Notes: generated by a model not told the origin, from the letters alone. 64,000 nucleotides of DNA from Agapetus fuscipes (GCA_951799405.1 OX637344.1:5084001-5148000); one strand, 5' to 3'; shown: positions 20,729 to 30,327, numbered from the stretch's first letter. Numbers and translations: made by a program.

Positions 20729-20937
20729 GCACTTATTTCTAGATTATCGTAAAAAGATTTCCCTTGTTTATTTTTTTGCAATCATATGATAAATAAACAA
20801 TAATACAAATACAAGGCGGCCGTCTGGTTTCGCAATCGTTTATTACTATACGTAAAAAATATTCTCGAAAACCGATATTTCTTTTATGATTTGTATCTGT
20901 AAGCATTTTTGTGTATTTTCGCAAGCGGTCCATATTA

Positions 20938-21010
20938 TGTTCGTAGTCTAGTGGTTTTCGCTTTGGACTTGTGATTGGAAGGTTCGAATCCTGGCGGAGC
21001 ATAAAAAATC
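20938..21010 (+). repeat. SINE-C, tRNA-like head
   Basis: GTAGTCTAGTGGTTTTCGC, TTTGGACTTGTGATTGGAAG, B box GGTTCGAATCC, then GGCGGAGCATAAAAAATCT. The body after the head is lost. Confidence 0.7.
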
Positions 21011-21238
21011 TAATATTTTATTTTTAAATGGATTATGAAGAAAACTGCAACTCACCTACCTATTTTTCCTGGCCAGAAGCGCGTTTAATTAACATTATCA
21101 ATCAATAACTCAGTTTTTACAATTTAAGTGTTTTATTTATTAATAATTGTTCCTTGCCATCTGTTGAACCAGGGTCATGGTTATAGTCAATAGGACATGG
21201 CGCAAGCGGTGTTTGAACTTGTGGTTGATTTAAGGTAC

Positions 21239-21873
21239 TGTTATGTTATTTTAAAATAACATATAAAAAACAATCCCGAAGTGTGCAGTGTGTGTTTGTG
21301 GGCCGAACGGAGCCGAACGGTCACGGAAGTGGCCGAACTGCACCGTGTGAACTAATCAGGCCGTCGTTCGTTAGTTCCCGGCAAGATGCCAACCGATTAA
21401 GACGTCAGCGACCAAGCACCAAGCGGTGCAAGAGGGGGCACTACAATGGAGCTCCCTCCTCCCCATCTACTTGGATTTCCTGCCAACAAGGCACCCGCCT
21501 TGTGGACCAGAGACATAGTGCATAGGAGCGCACACTCAGGGGCTCCCACGCTCGGAGGCGTCCGCCTCGTGAACCGCCGCTAGCCTGGGGCGCTGCCCCA
21601 GGCCTTCCGTTTAGAACTCCAGCCAACGGAATAGGGAGTGTTCTGGTGACAACCTGTAGGTCTGGCCAATCCCTTATTTCCCCTTTTTCCCCCCATATTA
21701 TTACAGTAATAAACCCTTATTTGTTCATGTTAACTTTATCTTTTAATTATAAAACCCTTCCCAAAGTACAAGTGAGCAACCGAAAGAAAGAACCCCACGC
21801 CCTGAGAGTGATGCTGATGAGAGCTAGCCGGATGTAAGTATCCTGGAAGATACCTTTCAATCTAAACATAACA
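21239..21873 (+). mobile_element. Solo LTR with 4-bp target duplication
   Basis: A 635-bp element starts TGTTATGTTATTTTAAAATA and ends AACATAACA. It is flanked by GTAC on both sides (21235-21238 and 21874-21877). TG...CA ends plus a 4-bp duplication fit a Ty3/Gypsy-type LTR left by recombination between two LTRs. The interior is GC-rich (21300-21620) and contains AATAAACCC near 21710, a possible polyadenylation signal. A second copy lies inverted at 29048-29686. Confidence 0.88.
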
Positions 21874-21884
21874 GTACAACTGAA

Positions 21885-22140
21885 TAAGTGACATTTGAAG
21901 CGAACATGGGTTTTTACTATAAATCATATTTCAAATTCTCTACAATAGAAAACACCAAAATAGTGAGAAAATCCGGTAGTTGGGAAGTTTTTCATGAGTA
22001 CCTATTTCTTTATAGTTATTAGTTCACTTACGTTGAGAAGTTACACCTAGTGACAAGTCTTATTCACAAATCCTCAAATCAGTGAATTAGTACTAATTCA
22101 GTTTTAACTTTTAAGGTGGCGATATGTGCAAAACTGATCT
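21885..22140 (+). repeat. Family F element
   Basis: TTTTTCATGAGTACC, TTATTAGTTCACTTACG, AAGTTACACCTAGTG, TCAGTTTTAACTTTTAAGG and TGGCGATATG match 3400-3515, 24890-25110 and, inverted, 27405-27560. The element ends 45 bp before the receptor exon. Confidence 0.6.
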
Positions 22141-22185
22141 TCACAAAAATTTAAACTAACAAGTTTTTTTTTTGTTTCTTCCCAG

Positions 22186-22387
22186 GGTGGATCCTATGGT
22201 GGCGCACAGGAACGGCTCCTACTTCCAGTGCTGCTCAGGCTTCTGCATAGACCTCCTGGAGAAGTTTGCTGAGGAGTTGGGCTTCACCTACGAGCTGGTG
22301 AGGGTGGAGGATGGACGCTGGGGGACGCTGCAGGGAGGGAGGTGGAACGGACTCATAGCGGACCTGGTCAACAAAAAGACGGACATG
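22186..22387 (+). CDS. Nmdar2: NMDA receptor subunit 2 exon, S1 ligand-binding lobe
   Basis: A 202-bp internal exon of a GluN2-type ionotropic glutamate receptor, a plasma-membrane cation channel subunit that binds glutamate and pairs with Nmdar1. The preceding acceptor is TTTTTGTTTCTTCCCAG; the donor is ATG|GTGAGG. The first base completes a codon split after two bases, then the frame reads [51 protein letters not shown] and [16 protein letters not shown]. The CC.GFCIDLL and DGRWG...G.WNGLI segments are hallmarks of the S1 lobe. GC content is much higher than in the flanks, as expected of a constrained exon. The exon ends at a codon boundary and joins 28462 in frame. The listed open frame begins upstream of the true acceptor. 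Confidence 0.95.
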
Positions 22388-22521
22388 GTGAGGAAACCAA
22401 CTCTTCAAATCTTCAACCGTTGACACCTTCAAGCAGTAAATATATTGGTGGAGTCGAGTTACGGCAATAAAATACAGTATGGGACAAACCATCAACCACA
22501 GACGTATCAACACAGAATCTG

Positions 22522-22769
22522 TAATAATCATAATGATAGTTGCGCAAAGATATATTAACATTTAAATTCATATTAAATGCATGCCCACAAACAGACATGA
22601 GTAAATTTGCGTTTACAAATGCTGCATGTGTAGTTACAAATTAAGATCCGAGCCTCAAATGAACTAAAGCCCTGCCCTCTTGCCGAACTTCCCTGAAACA
22701 GATGTGACATTGGCAAAGTGAACATTTTTTAAAGTATGGGCGGTCAGTCTCACACCGACCTATAAGATC
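22522..22769 (-). repeat. RepA, full length, diverged
   Basis: TTGCGCAAAGATATATTAAC, AAATGCATGCCCACAAACAG, CTGAAACAGATGTGACATTG to CACCGACCTATAAG. It lies in the receptor intron. Confidence 0.82.
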
Positions 22770-22797
22770 ACAAATAATGAATTACTGTCAATACATC

Positions 22798-22845
22798 TAT
22801 AATCTATCATCTAAGTTGCAAGGATATATTCATATATTCATTTCT
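22798..22845 (-). repeat. RepA, 3' part, left of the jockey insertion
   Basis: CTATAATCTATCATCTAAG, TTGCAAGGATATATTCAT matches the RepA variant at 33511-33545. The remainder of this copy resumes at 24769, after the LINE. Confidence 0.7.
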
Positions 22846-22856
22846 CCTCTATAAAT

Positions 22857-24446
22857 ATGAATTTTAATTACCAAAACAATAATAACACATGTATTTCTGA
22901 TTTGTTCCTATGTGAAGACGATGTAAGGGAAGCACTTAATCTTATTGATATAAAAAAAGGCGCTGGTCCGGACAAATTAAGTGCTTTTTTCCTTAAAATG
23001 ACCTCTGATGCCCTGTTCAAACCTCTCACACTTATTTTCAACAAAAGTTTAGCTGAAGGATATATACCAAGCATATGGAAAACAGCTAACATAATACCCT
23101 TACATAAAGCAGGGCCGATGAATGACATCTCTAACTACAGACCTATATCTATCCTCTCTTGCATTGCTAAAATTTTTGAAAAGTTAGTACATGGAAAAAT
23201 ATATCCACTACTTAAACACTGTATTCCTGATAGTCAACACGGATTTGTCAGATCAAGATCCATAGTTTCGAATTTGTTACTTTATTCTAACTTTATTTTT
23301 GAGACATTTGACCAGGGCTCTTCTGTTGACAGCGTGTACACCGACTTCCGCAAAGCTTTTGATAAGGTTGATCACCTTATATTACTTAAAAAGCTTCACT
23401 TCAATGGAGTCCAGGGCAACCTATTCAGGTGGTTTTGTTCTTATCTTGATTCGAGATATCAAACTGTTACCCTGAATGGTTACGCCTCATCATTGTGTGC
23501 GATAAGCTCAGGCGTCCCACAGGGCTCCATATTAGGTCCTTTTTTATTCACAATTTTCATATCTGATATCCATAAATGCGTTAAAAACAGCAATTTATTA
23601 TTATTCGCAGTTGATATGAAAATTTTTAAAAAAATCGATAATATTAACGACTGTCTATTACTGCAAGAAGACATAAATAGACTCAGTTTATACTGCTCGA
23701 TTAACAAACTGTCACTTGCTCTTGAAAAATGTAAAATTATAACCTTCTCAAGGAAACGCATTCAAATCAATTACAATTATACAATTTCCAATCACACACT
23801 TGAAAGAGTATCTTGCATACGCGACCTTGGTGTGATTTTCGATTCCAAACTACTGTTTGACATGCATGTACATGCCGTCGTCAGGAAGGCCTTTCAAATG
23901 ATGGGTTTTGTGTTTCGTGTGACAAAAAAATTCAAAATGATATCGAGCTATATGACTTTATATCATTCATTGATACGATCACAACTAGAATTTGCTGTGA
24001 CTGTATGGAACCCTTTTTATGATGTGTATAAAACTCTACTAGAGTCGGTTCAAAGAAAATTTACGAAAATATTGTTCCATCGGTTAAGCTACGAAAACCG
24101 CTCTTACGACAAACGCCTACTTCATCTAAATCTGGTAAGTATTGATAATCGATGTTTAATATTGAGTGCGTTGACTCTGAGGAGTATCTGTCTATCGGAA
24201 ACGGATTGCCCTGGTCTTCTATGTGAAATTAAGTTTCGTATACCAAGATGCGCATCTCGTTCTTCACAATTATTTTTTCTGTCAAAATGTCGAACAAATG
24301 CAGGTCAAAGAGCTCCTATTCATAGAATGTGCAGTGATTTTAATAAATATTTTAATGATTTAGATTTGTTTAATAAGGGGAAATACTCCTTTAGGGGGGA
24401 CTTGATGAAAACTATATATAAAATGTCTTTTACACCCAGTTTATAG
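22857..24446 (+). pseudogene. Jockey-like LINE reverse transcriptase with damaged active site
   Basis: A 529-residue open frame encodes the reverse transcriptase of a jockey-type non-LTR retrotransposon. In order: GAGPDKLSAFFLK, NIIPLHKAGPMNDISNYRPI, YTDFRKAFDKVDH (motif A), SGVPQGSILGPFLF (motif B), LLLFAVDMKIF (motif C), then a long thumb and tail with LGVIFDSKL, YHSLIRSQLEFAVTVWNPF and LESVQRKFTKILF. Motif C in this family should read F/YADD; here the first catalytic Asp is Val, so the protein should not polymerise DNA. The endonuclease domain is missing (5' truncation). It lies in the sense direction inside the Nmdar2 intron. The frame is otherwise intact, so the insertion is fairly young or the Val change is recent. 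Confidence 0.9.
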
Positions 24447-24768
24447 GTGCTGATTGGGCTTTTTGTTCTTCTTTTTTATTCTTCTCTTTTTTCTTCTTTT
24501 ACTTTTACATTCTTATGTTTTTCTTTGTTTACTCTTCTTGTTTCTCCTTGTTATTTTTGTTTCTTTTACTAATTTTATTACTTTTGAATTTTGACTTCCT
24601 CTACTTCTTTTATATTTTTATGTCAGCTACATTAAATTTAAAATATATATGTGGGAAATTTTTAAGGATGTAGGCATTTTAAATTATATGTATCCACTTT
24701 TTTGTTTATTGCAACTGTGTCTGTATCTGTTTTTTCTCCTAATAAAGTAAAATAAAATAAAAATAAAA
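24447..24768 (+). mobile_element. Jockey-like LINE 3' untranslated region and tail
   Basis: A T-rich stretch of TTCTT and TTTCTT runs ends at AATAAAGTAAAATAAAATAA, a polyadenylation signal with an A-rich simple tail. RepA sequence resumes at 24769. Confidence 0.75.
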
Positions 24769-24875
24769 GCTCTCAGATGTATGCCCACAAACAAACACGT
24801 GTAGTTCGCGCTTACAAATAATGATTGTGTACTTACAAATAAAATCCAAACCTCAAATGAACATATATCGTTACC
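24769..24875 (-). repeat. RepA, right of the jockey insertion
   Basis: GCTCTCAGATGTATGCCCAC to CAAACCTCAAATGAACATA continues the RepA copy begun at 22798. The uncommon GCTCTCAGATGTA wording is shared with 33546-33560, where the same repeat is uninterrupted. The last ~130 bp are missing. Confidence 0.75.
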
Positions 24876-24889
24876 TTAAATGTAAAATT

Positions 24890-25110
24890 GAAGAAGTGAA
24901 GAATTAGGCTAACATAGGTTTCTCAGATAAATGCACCATTTTTCCTATTTTTTACGAGGAAAAACATTTAAAAAGTGTGAAAACCCTGCAGTGTAGAACT
25001 TTTTCATGTGCACTTTCTTATAATTAGTTCAGTTACTATGAGAAATTACACCCAAAAATTGTTTTATCACTTATTCAGTTTTACCTTTAAGGTGACGATA
25101 TTATTTTTGC
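24890..25110 (+). repeat. Family F element
   Basis: GGTTTCTCAGATAAATGC, ACTTTTTCATGTGCAC, TTATAATTAGTTCAGTTAC, ATTACACCCAAAAATTG, TTCAGTTTTACCTTTAAGG, TGACGATA. This is the longest uninterrupted copy and defines the order of blocks. Confidence 0.6.
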
Positions 25111-25529
25111 AATTTACAATTTAAGTAGTATAGAATCAACCTTCTCTGTGTGATTCACCAAACTTGTTAAAAAAAATACCAACGTATTTTAAACCTTCGC
25201 GAAGGCACGAAAATATGTTGTTGATTTATCACAGTGCAAAAAACAAATTTTCACTGACTGCTCACTCTGAATACATAAAACACCAAGACTTGAATAGATT
25301 ATATTCGCGAATTGCTGCAAAGACAACTTTCGCAATACTTTACACAAGTCAAAAAGTTTACCGTGAAAACAAGAATCACATTCACTGCATCTTCGCATTG
25401 GAAAACTGCCAGGAAAATGTGAAAAGCCGTAAAAGTTGTGTTTTTGGCTGGAAATCTAATGAAAAGATTGCATGTAAAAATAAACCAATTGGTCTACTGC
25501 CTACCTAGATCAGTGATTCTAACGTTGTC
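25111..25529. other. Unrecognised, one long open frame
   Basis: The + frame 25164-25508 (114 residues) is rich in Lys, His and Cys and matches no family I recognise. It ends just before a LINE remnant and lacks obvious splice sites in intron context. Probably not a gene. Confidence 0.35.
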
Positions 25530-26122
25530 TACTGAAAGACTGCAGTTGGTCCAGAATGCAGCAGCAACTTAGCTACACATATAGTGTAACTTCTTGCCGC
25601 GTTATCCCCGAAGGGGTCGCATGTGGCGAGTTGAACCTATTTATTACAGCATATATACTATATATTACAGCAGCGAGGCTGATATTTGGTCAGTCCACAT
25701 TTTGCCACATAACACCCCTTCTGTTTGAACTTCACTGGCTTCAGACTTCCGAGAGAATACAATACAAGCTGTGTGTACTCACCTTCAGGACAATAAATGG
25801 AGCAGCACCTCACTACCTGTCTGAACTGGTCACCAAAATGGAAGTCACTACCCGCGGACAGACACTCAGATTCAGGGATTCAAATAAAAGTCTGCTCCAG
25901 CTGCCGCGCAGAGCCACGAGGACGGTGTTTGATGACCGAGCCTTTAGCGTTGCTGCTTCAACGGCCTGGAATTCTCTTCCTGCGATCCTCAGAGAGCTGA
26001 AGACTGAGGCAGTTTTTCGCAAAGGGCTAAAAAACCTATTTTTTCAAAAACCCTTACAAAGGGCCTTTGCAGTGACTCAGTCGCGAAAAGGCGCTATACA
26101 AATGTTATTTATTATTTATTAA
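25530..26122 (+). pseudogene. CR1/L2-like LINE, 3' end, split by SINE-B
   Basis: The + strand encodes LQLVQNAAA before and AARLIFGQST after a SINE-B insertion (25565-25668). It then reads LLFELHWLQTSERIQYKLCV, NGAAPHYLSELV, TAWNSLPAILRELK and FRKGLKNLFFQKPLQ with no stop until 26120. This is the conserved C-terminal end of CR1/L2 ORF2. The trailing (TTTATTATTTATTA) is the LINE tail. GC content is higher than in the flanks. Confidence 0.88.
25565..25668 (-). repeat. SINE-B 3' fragment inserted in a LINE
   Basis: AACTTAGCTACACATATAGTG, ACTTCTTGCCGCGTTATCC, CGAAGGGGTCGCATGTGGCG, TTGAACCTATTTATTACAG. CAGCAG-containing sequence lies on both sides (AATGCAGCAG before, TTACAGCAGCG after), consistent with a short target duplication. 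Confidence 0.85.
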
Positions 26123-26148
26123 TAATGGGTCAATTTAGACATGCCAAG

Positions 26149-26400
26149 TTCCTTGACTAATGGATTGGTATGAAGCTGACACCGAATGCTGTAAAAACTT
26201 GGGGCACAATTTTTCCTATGCCACCGCTGTTTCAGGGTAAGGCGGTAGAATATACAAAGTTTATTTTCATGTTAGGTTCGACTTATTTTGTGCGTCACAT
26301 GCAGCACGTGTAAGCACAAACTTACATGTGACTGCTTGTGGGTATGCGTTAAATATGAGCCTTAAACGTCAATTTAACTCTGTTACTTAGATTACAGATT
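26149..26400 (+). repeat. RepA, full length
   Basis: TTCCTTGACTAATGGATTGG, CACCGCTGTTTCAGGGTAAGG to TCTGTTACTTAGATTACAG. It has about the family's usual length but many substitutions. Confidence 0.82.
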
Positions 26401-26499
26401 AAGAAGGGTTTATCAAAACGAAAAAAAAACATAAAAAGTTCATGTGAAGTAAATGTGGGTCCAATTTATTTAAAATATTTATTAATTTTCCGAGGTTAC

Positions 26500-26745
26500 C
26501 AAAAGTGTCATGGAGCTGGGGAGTTTATTTCAAACCGAAAATAAAACAGCGGCAAGGTTATCACTTAGCCTTCACAAGATATGAGAACCAGCTGCATTGG
26601 GAGCTGGGAAACCCCCACTACGAGTGAAATGGTTGGCATCCGGTGAAAGTCCTTGTGAAAGTAAATAGGTTCCACCCAACACATGTGACACCTTCGGACA
26701 CAACGCGGTAAGAAGTTACACTAAATGTGCAGCTTTACATTCACT
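26500..26745 (+). repeat. SINE-B, head missing
   Basis: TATTTCAAACCGAAAATAAAA, CGGCAAGGTTATCACTTAGCC, GGGAGCTGGGAAACCC, ACACAACGCGGTAAGAAG, TACACTAAATGTGCAGCTTT. Confidence 0.78.
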
Positions 26746-26836
26746 GTGTATCCCATTACATTCACTGTGTATCCCATTCTTTCACAACTTTACTATTATG
26801 ATCAAGCAATATGTATATGCCGGCCGAATGGCTGTA

Positions 26837-27087
26837 TTCCTTGACTTATAGGTTGGTATGAGGCTGATCACCCATACTGTAAAAAAATGGTTCACTTTGC
26901 CAATGTCACCCCTGTTTCAGAGAAGGTCGGCAAGAGTTGCAAGGCTTATGTTCATTCGAGATAGGGTTTTAAGTTGTAAGTCCACATGCGGCATGTGTAA
27001 GCGCAAACTTATACGTGTCTGCTTATGGGCATGCATTTAATATCAACCTTAAATGTAATATATCTTCGCAACTTAGGTAATAGATTT
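26837..27087 (+). repeat. RepA, full length
   Basis: TTCCTTGACTTATAGGTTGG to ATCTTCGCAACTTAGGTAAT. It is close to the consensus, with CACCCCTGTTTCAGAGAAGG and GCATGTGTAAGCGCAAAC. Confidence 0.9.
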
Positions 27088-27404
27088 AAGATGAAATAAT
27101 CGCCCCATGAAATTGTAAGAAATCTACGAAGCGAAAGACTTTGGAAGCCACTGGTATTATAGATGAAAACCTTTTCAAAGTTTTCTTATAACCTGCACCG
27201 TTCAATCTAAAGCCTTCAATAGGATGTAAGACATCCTTAGGCCTGGAGGCTTATTGTATTTTTCCTATATTGTTATCCTGGGATAGCTTTTTGGTAAACT
27301 ATCTTTTTGTTGACAATATCCGATCCGGCTCAAGTGTATTATGGAGTAAAGTTTCATAAAGTACAAATCACAAACAAGGTTTCCTTTGATGATAACACGA
27401 TTAT
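27088..27404. other. Intronic DNA, nothing recognised
   Basis: No gene or repeat was placed here; it lies between the two receptor exons. Confidence 0.3.
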
Positions 27405-27560
27405 TATTATTGTTGAACATATCGCTAACTTAAAGGAAAAATTGAATACGTGCTGATTCACTGATTTGAGAAATTGTTGATACGACATTTTGTTGCGTGT
27501 AACCTCTGATAGTAAGTGAACTAATTATAAGGAAATACTCATGAAAATATTCTAAACTTT
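27405..27560 (-). repeat. Family F element, inverted
   Basis: In reverse: TTTTCATGAGTATTTCC, TTATAATTAGTTCACTTACT, AGAGGTTACACGCAAC, AAATCAGTGAATCAGCACG, CAATTTTTCCTTTAAG, corresponding block by block to 21985-22120. Confidence 0.6.
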
Positions 27561-27567
27561 TTTTTTT

Positions 27568-27745
27568 TTTAGAAAGCCTATGCGGGGGACTCTCTAGATT
27601 CGAGAGACTCTAAGGGTCTATGACACTTGTTATAGTGCTGCAGAGGTGTTGGTGATGTGGCAGTTATCCATGTCCGGTTGCAGGGTCGTTAGCTGCGCAG
27701 TGCTGTGGTGTGTGTGGCATTGCTTTGTTTTGAGACACTGAGAGG
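27568..27745 (+). repeat. Family D repeat
   Basis: AAGCCTATGCGGGGGAC, CTCTAGATTCGAGAGACTC, GCAGAGGTGTTGGTGATGTG, GGGTCGTTAGCTGCGCAGTG, TTTTGAGACACTGA. It is the second copy of the 6715-6900 repeat, same orientation. Confidence 0.65.
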
Positions 27746-28301
27746 AAATGGCGATTGATATTGGATTTGAAAAGGGCAAGGTTAAATTGGGATGGAAACA
27801 CAGATACCGGTAGCTCATTCCATCTACACTCACTACAGGATTTTTAGACTTTATTTGTGTTTCCTCACAGATACCGGTGACTCGTTCCATAAGCGGGCGG
27901 TTTGGCACAGGAATGAGCCGTGAAAACACCAAGTTCTTATAATTTAGATATAAACTGCAGATTTGTATACGAGGAACTAAAAACACCTTGATGACAAAAA
28001 ATAGGGAAATCGATGGTTGAGCATTGCTGCAAACCAATTCTTGGATTGAGAGAAGACCTTAAGATAGATTATCGGCTTTTCAGTTCTTTGATATGTAACA
28101 TTTTAAGTTTAAATATGTGTTCATTTGATGTTGTCTGTTACATCCTATTTTAGCGCGAATAGATTCTTCCACACACACACATACTAGCAGTATTCACTAA
28201 GAATCTCCTGATTTGCACACTCTCTCATAGTCAAAGGCTATAACTATTAATGAAGAATATTTTGACTTCAAAACCTAATACTCAACTTGACCCAATCTAA
28301 T
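27746..28301. other. Intronic DNA, nothing recognised
   Basis: The minus frame 27630-28037 (135 residues) is open, but its first half overlaps family D in reverse and no protein family is evident. The two phrases AGATACCGGTGACTCGTTCC and AGATACCGGTAGCTCATTCC (27865, 27800) show a small local duplication. Confidence 0.35.
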
Positions 28302-28410
28302 ATAATCTAATCTAAGTTGCAAAGATATGTAACATTGGGGATTCACATTACATGCATTCTCACAAGCAGACACCCATAAGTTTGCGCTTGCGCATGCCGC
28401 ATGTGAAACG
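28302..28410 (-). repeat. RepA, truncated
   Basis: (TAATC)n tail, AAGTTGCAAAGATATGTAAC to GCGCATGCCGCATGTG. It is cut about 50 bp before the second receptor exon. Confidence 0.8.
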
Positions 28411-28461
28411 CAGTTTATCATAAGACAATATTGTATTCATGCATGTAAATAATTTATCCAG

Positions 28462-28620
28462 GTGATGACGTCACTGATGATCAACTCTGAACGCGAGGCA
28501 GTTGTGGACTTCAGTCTACCCTACATGGAGACAGGCATCGCCATCGTCGTGGCCAAGAGGACCGGCATCATCTCTCCGACGGCCTTTCTGGAACCATTCG
28601 ATTATGCTTCTTGGATGCTG
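28462..28620 (+). CDS. Nmdar2: NMDA receptor subunit 2 exon, end of S1 and approach to M1
   Basis: A 159-bp exon (53 codons, phase 0 at both ends). The acceptor is AATTTATCCAG and the donor CTG|GTAAGT. The frame reads [61 protein letters not shown] contains the conserved Arg that contacts the glutamate alpha-carboxylate in GluN2 subunits, and AFLEPF is the pre-M1 linker. It joins the first exon in frame as ...KKTDM|VMTSL. The next exon should encode M1 and the pore loop; it was not found downstream. The surrounding open frame 28462-28779 continues past the donor into intron and is not coding beyond 28620. Confidence 0.95.
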
Positions 28621-29047
28621 GTAAGTACATCTTGTGTTGTTTTTTGTACCAAACCTGATCCCCAAAATGATGTGGCGTGCAATGATGTCATGTTCATCTC
28701 ATGTGTTGCTTCGGGTGCTGTTGTACCGAAAGCTCTTATTCCAACGACGCACCCGTCTTTTGAGAAACAGTGGATTTAATTTTTAATTATGGACCTACAC
28801 TAGTTAAACTGAACGTTGAAGACGAATGAAAAAGGGCGGTGTTATGAAATTAGGGCCTAAGAACTGATAAAATCAGTGAGCAGGTATTTTTTTTTCTTCT
28901 TCAATAAAATATTTAAACGTTGCGTTGTACAAAATAGCGGTGCTAGTTTTCTTCAAGTCTTGTAGGTTCGTACAAGTTGCAAACCCCGAAACAGGGGTGG
29001 CATTGGTAAAGCGAACCATATTTTTGTGTACCCATGTGTGTACATAT
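28621..29047 (+). other. Start of the next Nmdar2 intron
   Basis: Begins with a strong GTAAGT donor. A RepA fragment in reverse (CCCCGAAACAGGGGTGGC, GCATTGGTAAAGCGAACC) lies at 28982-29020. Otherwise AT-rich with nothing recognised. Confidence 0.6.
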
Positions 29048-29686
29048 TGCTATGTTTTACAATAGAAGGTATCTCCCAGGATGTACCTACAGGATACTTA
29101 CACCCGGCTAGCTCTCATCAGCATCACTCTCAGGGCGTGGGGTTCTTTCCTTGTGTTGCTTACTTGTAATTTGGGAAGGCTTTATAGTAAAAGATAAGTT
29201 TAACATGAACAAATAAGGGTTTATTTACTTTAGTAATATGGGGGAAAACGGGGAAATAAGGGAATGGCCAGACCCGTACCTCGTCACTAAAACACTCCCT
29301 ACTCTGTTGACTGGAGTTCCGAACTGAAGGCCTGGGGCAGCGCCCCAGGCTAGCGGTGGCTCACGAGGCGGACGCCTCCACACGTTGGAGCCCCTGGGTG
29401 GGCGCTCCTATGCCTCTGATCCACAAGGCGGGTGCCTTGCTGGCAGGAAATCCAAGTAGATGGAGGGAGCTCCATGGTGATGCCCCCTCTTGCACCGCTT
29501 GGTGCTTGGTGGCCGACGTGTGACTCTGTTCACATCTTGCCGAGAACTGATGAACGACGGCCCGAATAGTTTGCACGGCGCAGTTCGGCCGCTTCCGTGA
29601 CCGTTCGGCTCCGTTAGGCCCACAAACACACACTATACACTTCGAGAATGTTATTTTATTATGTTATTTAGTAAAATAACATAACA
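29048..29686 (-). mobile_element. Solo LTR with 4-bp target duplication, inverted copy
   Basis: A 639-bp element of the same family as 21239-21873, in the opposite orientation. Read on the + strand, it starts TGCTATGTTTTACAATAG and ends TAAAATAACATAACA. It is flanked by ATAT on both sides (29044-29047 and 29687-29690). The GC-rich core (GCCTGGGGCAGCGCCCCAGG, CTTGGTGCTTGGTGG) is shared. The open frames at 29361-29633 and 29408-29629 are within the LTR and are not genes. Confidence 0.88.
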
Positions 29687-29715
29687 ATATGTGTGTATTG
29701 TATCAACCTATAAGT

Positions 29716-29955
29716 CTATAATATATAATCTAAGTTTCACAGATATATTATCATTCAAAACTCATATCAAATGCATGCCCACAAACAGACGCGTGTAAGT
29801 TCGCGCTTATAAATGCTGAATGTACAAATTTAAATCCAAACCTCAAATAAACATAAACCTTGCAATTTTTGCCGACCTACCCTGAAAAAGGGGTGGCATT
29901 GGCAAAGTGAACCATTTTTACAGTATGGTTGGTCAGCCTCATATAAAACTCTAAG
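29716..29955 (-). repeat. RepA, full length, diverged
   Basis: AATCTAAGTTTCACAGATA, AAATGCATGCCCACAAACAG, CCTGAAAAAGGGGTGGCATTG to CCTCATATAAAACTCTAAG. The copy runs into an AT microsatellite. Confidence 0.82.
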
Positions 29956-30028
29956 TAATATAATATAATATAATATAATATAATATAATATAATATAATA
30001 TAATATAATATATAATATAATATAATAA
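29956..30028. repeat. (TATAA)n microsatellite
   Basis: About 70 bp of TAATA/TATAA pentamers. The same kind of sequence (TATAATATATAATATAATC) resumes at 33497, after the Helitron, so the Helitron inserted into it. Confidence 0.9.
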
Positions 30029-30044
30029 TCTATATCTATAAAGA

Positions 30045-30127
30045 AGGATGTATGTATGTATGTATGTATGTATGTATGTATGTATGTATGTATGTATGTA
30101 TGTATGTATGTATGTATGTATGTATGT
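30045..30127 (+). repeat. (GTAT)n microsatellite, first copy
   Basis: About 20 uninterrupted GTAT tetramers directly after AAAGAAGGAT in the Helitron head. Confidence 0.97.
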
Positions 30128-30327
30128 CCCCTATAGACTCATAAACCGCTCATCCGATTTTGACGAAATTTTCAGGAAACATGTAACATATTCTTAGAAC
30201 GAATCCTGTGAAGTTTGATGGTGATCAAATAAACAGTGGTTCTCAATTCTCTATATTTCAGCAACGAGGTCGGTAAATTTCGAAACCACCCAATAGAAGA
30301 CGACCATTATATTCAACTACAATACAT

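Noticed and set aside
22172..22185. Start of the receptor exon at the open frame's first codon (MFLPR)
   Set aside because: These bases are the polypyrimidine tract and AG of the splice acceptor.
28621..28779. Extension of the second receptor exon to the stop at 28779
   Set aside because: A strong GTAAGT donor follows codon 53 at 28620, exactly where the family continues into M1. The sequence after it does not resemble M1.
29361..29633. Two overlapping GC-rich frames as genes
   Set aside because: They lie within the solo LTR at 29048-29686; the other LTR copy (21239-21873) has the same sequence with different frames.
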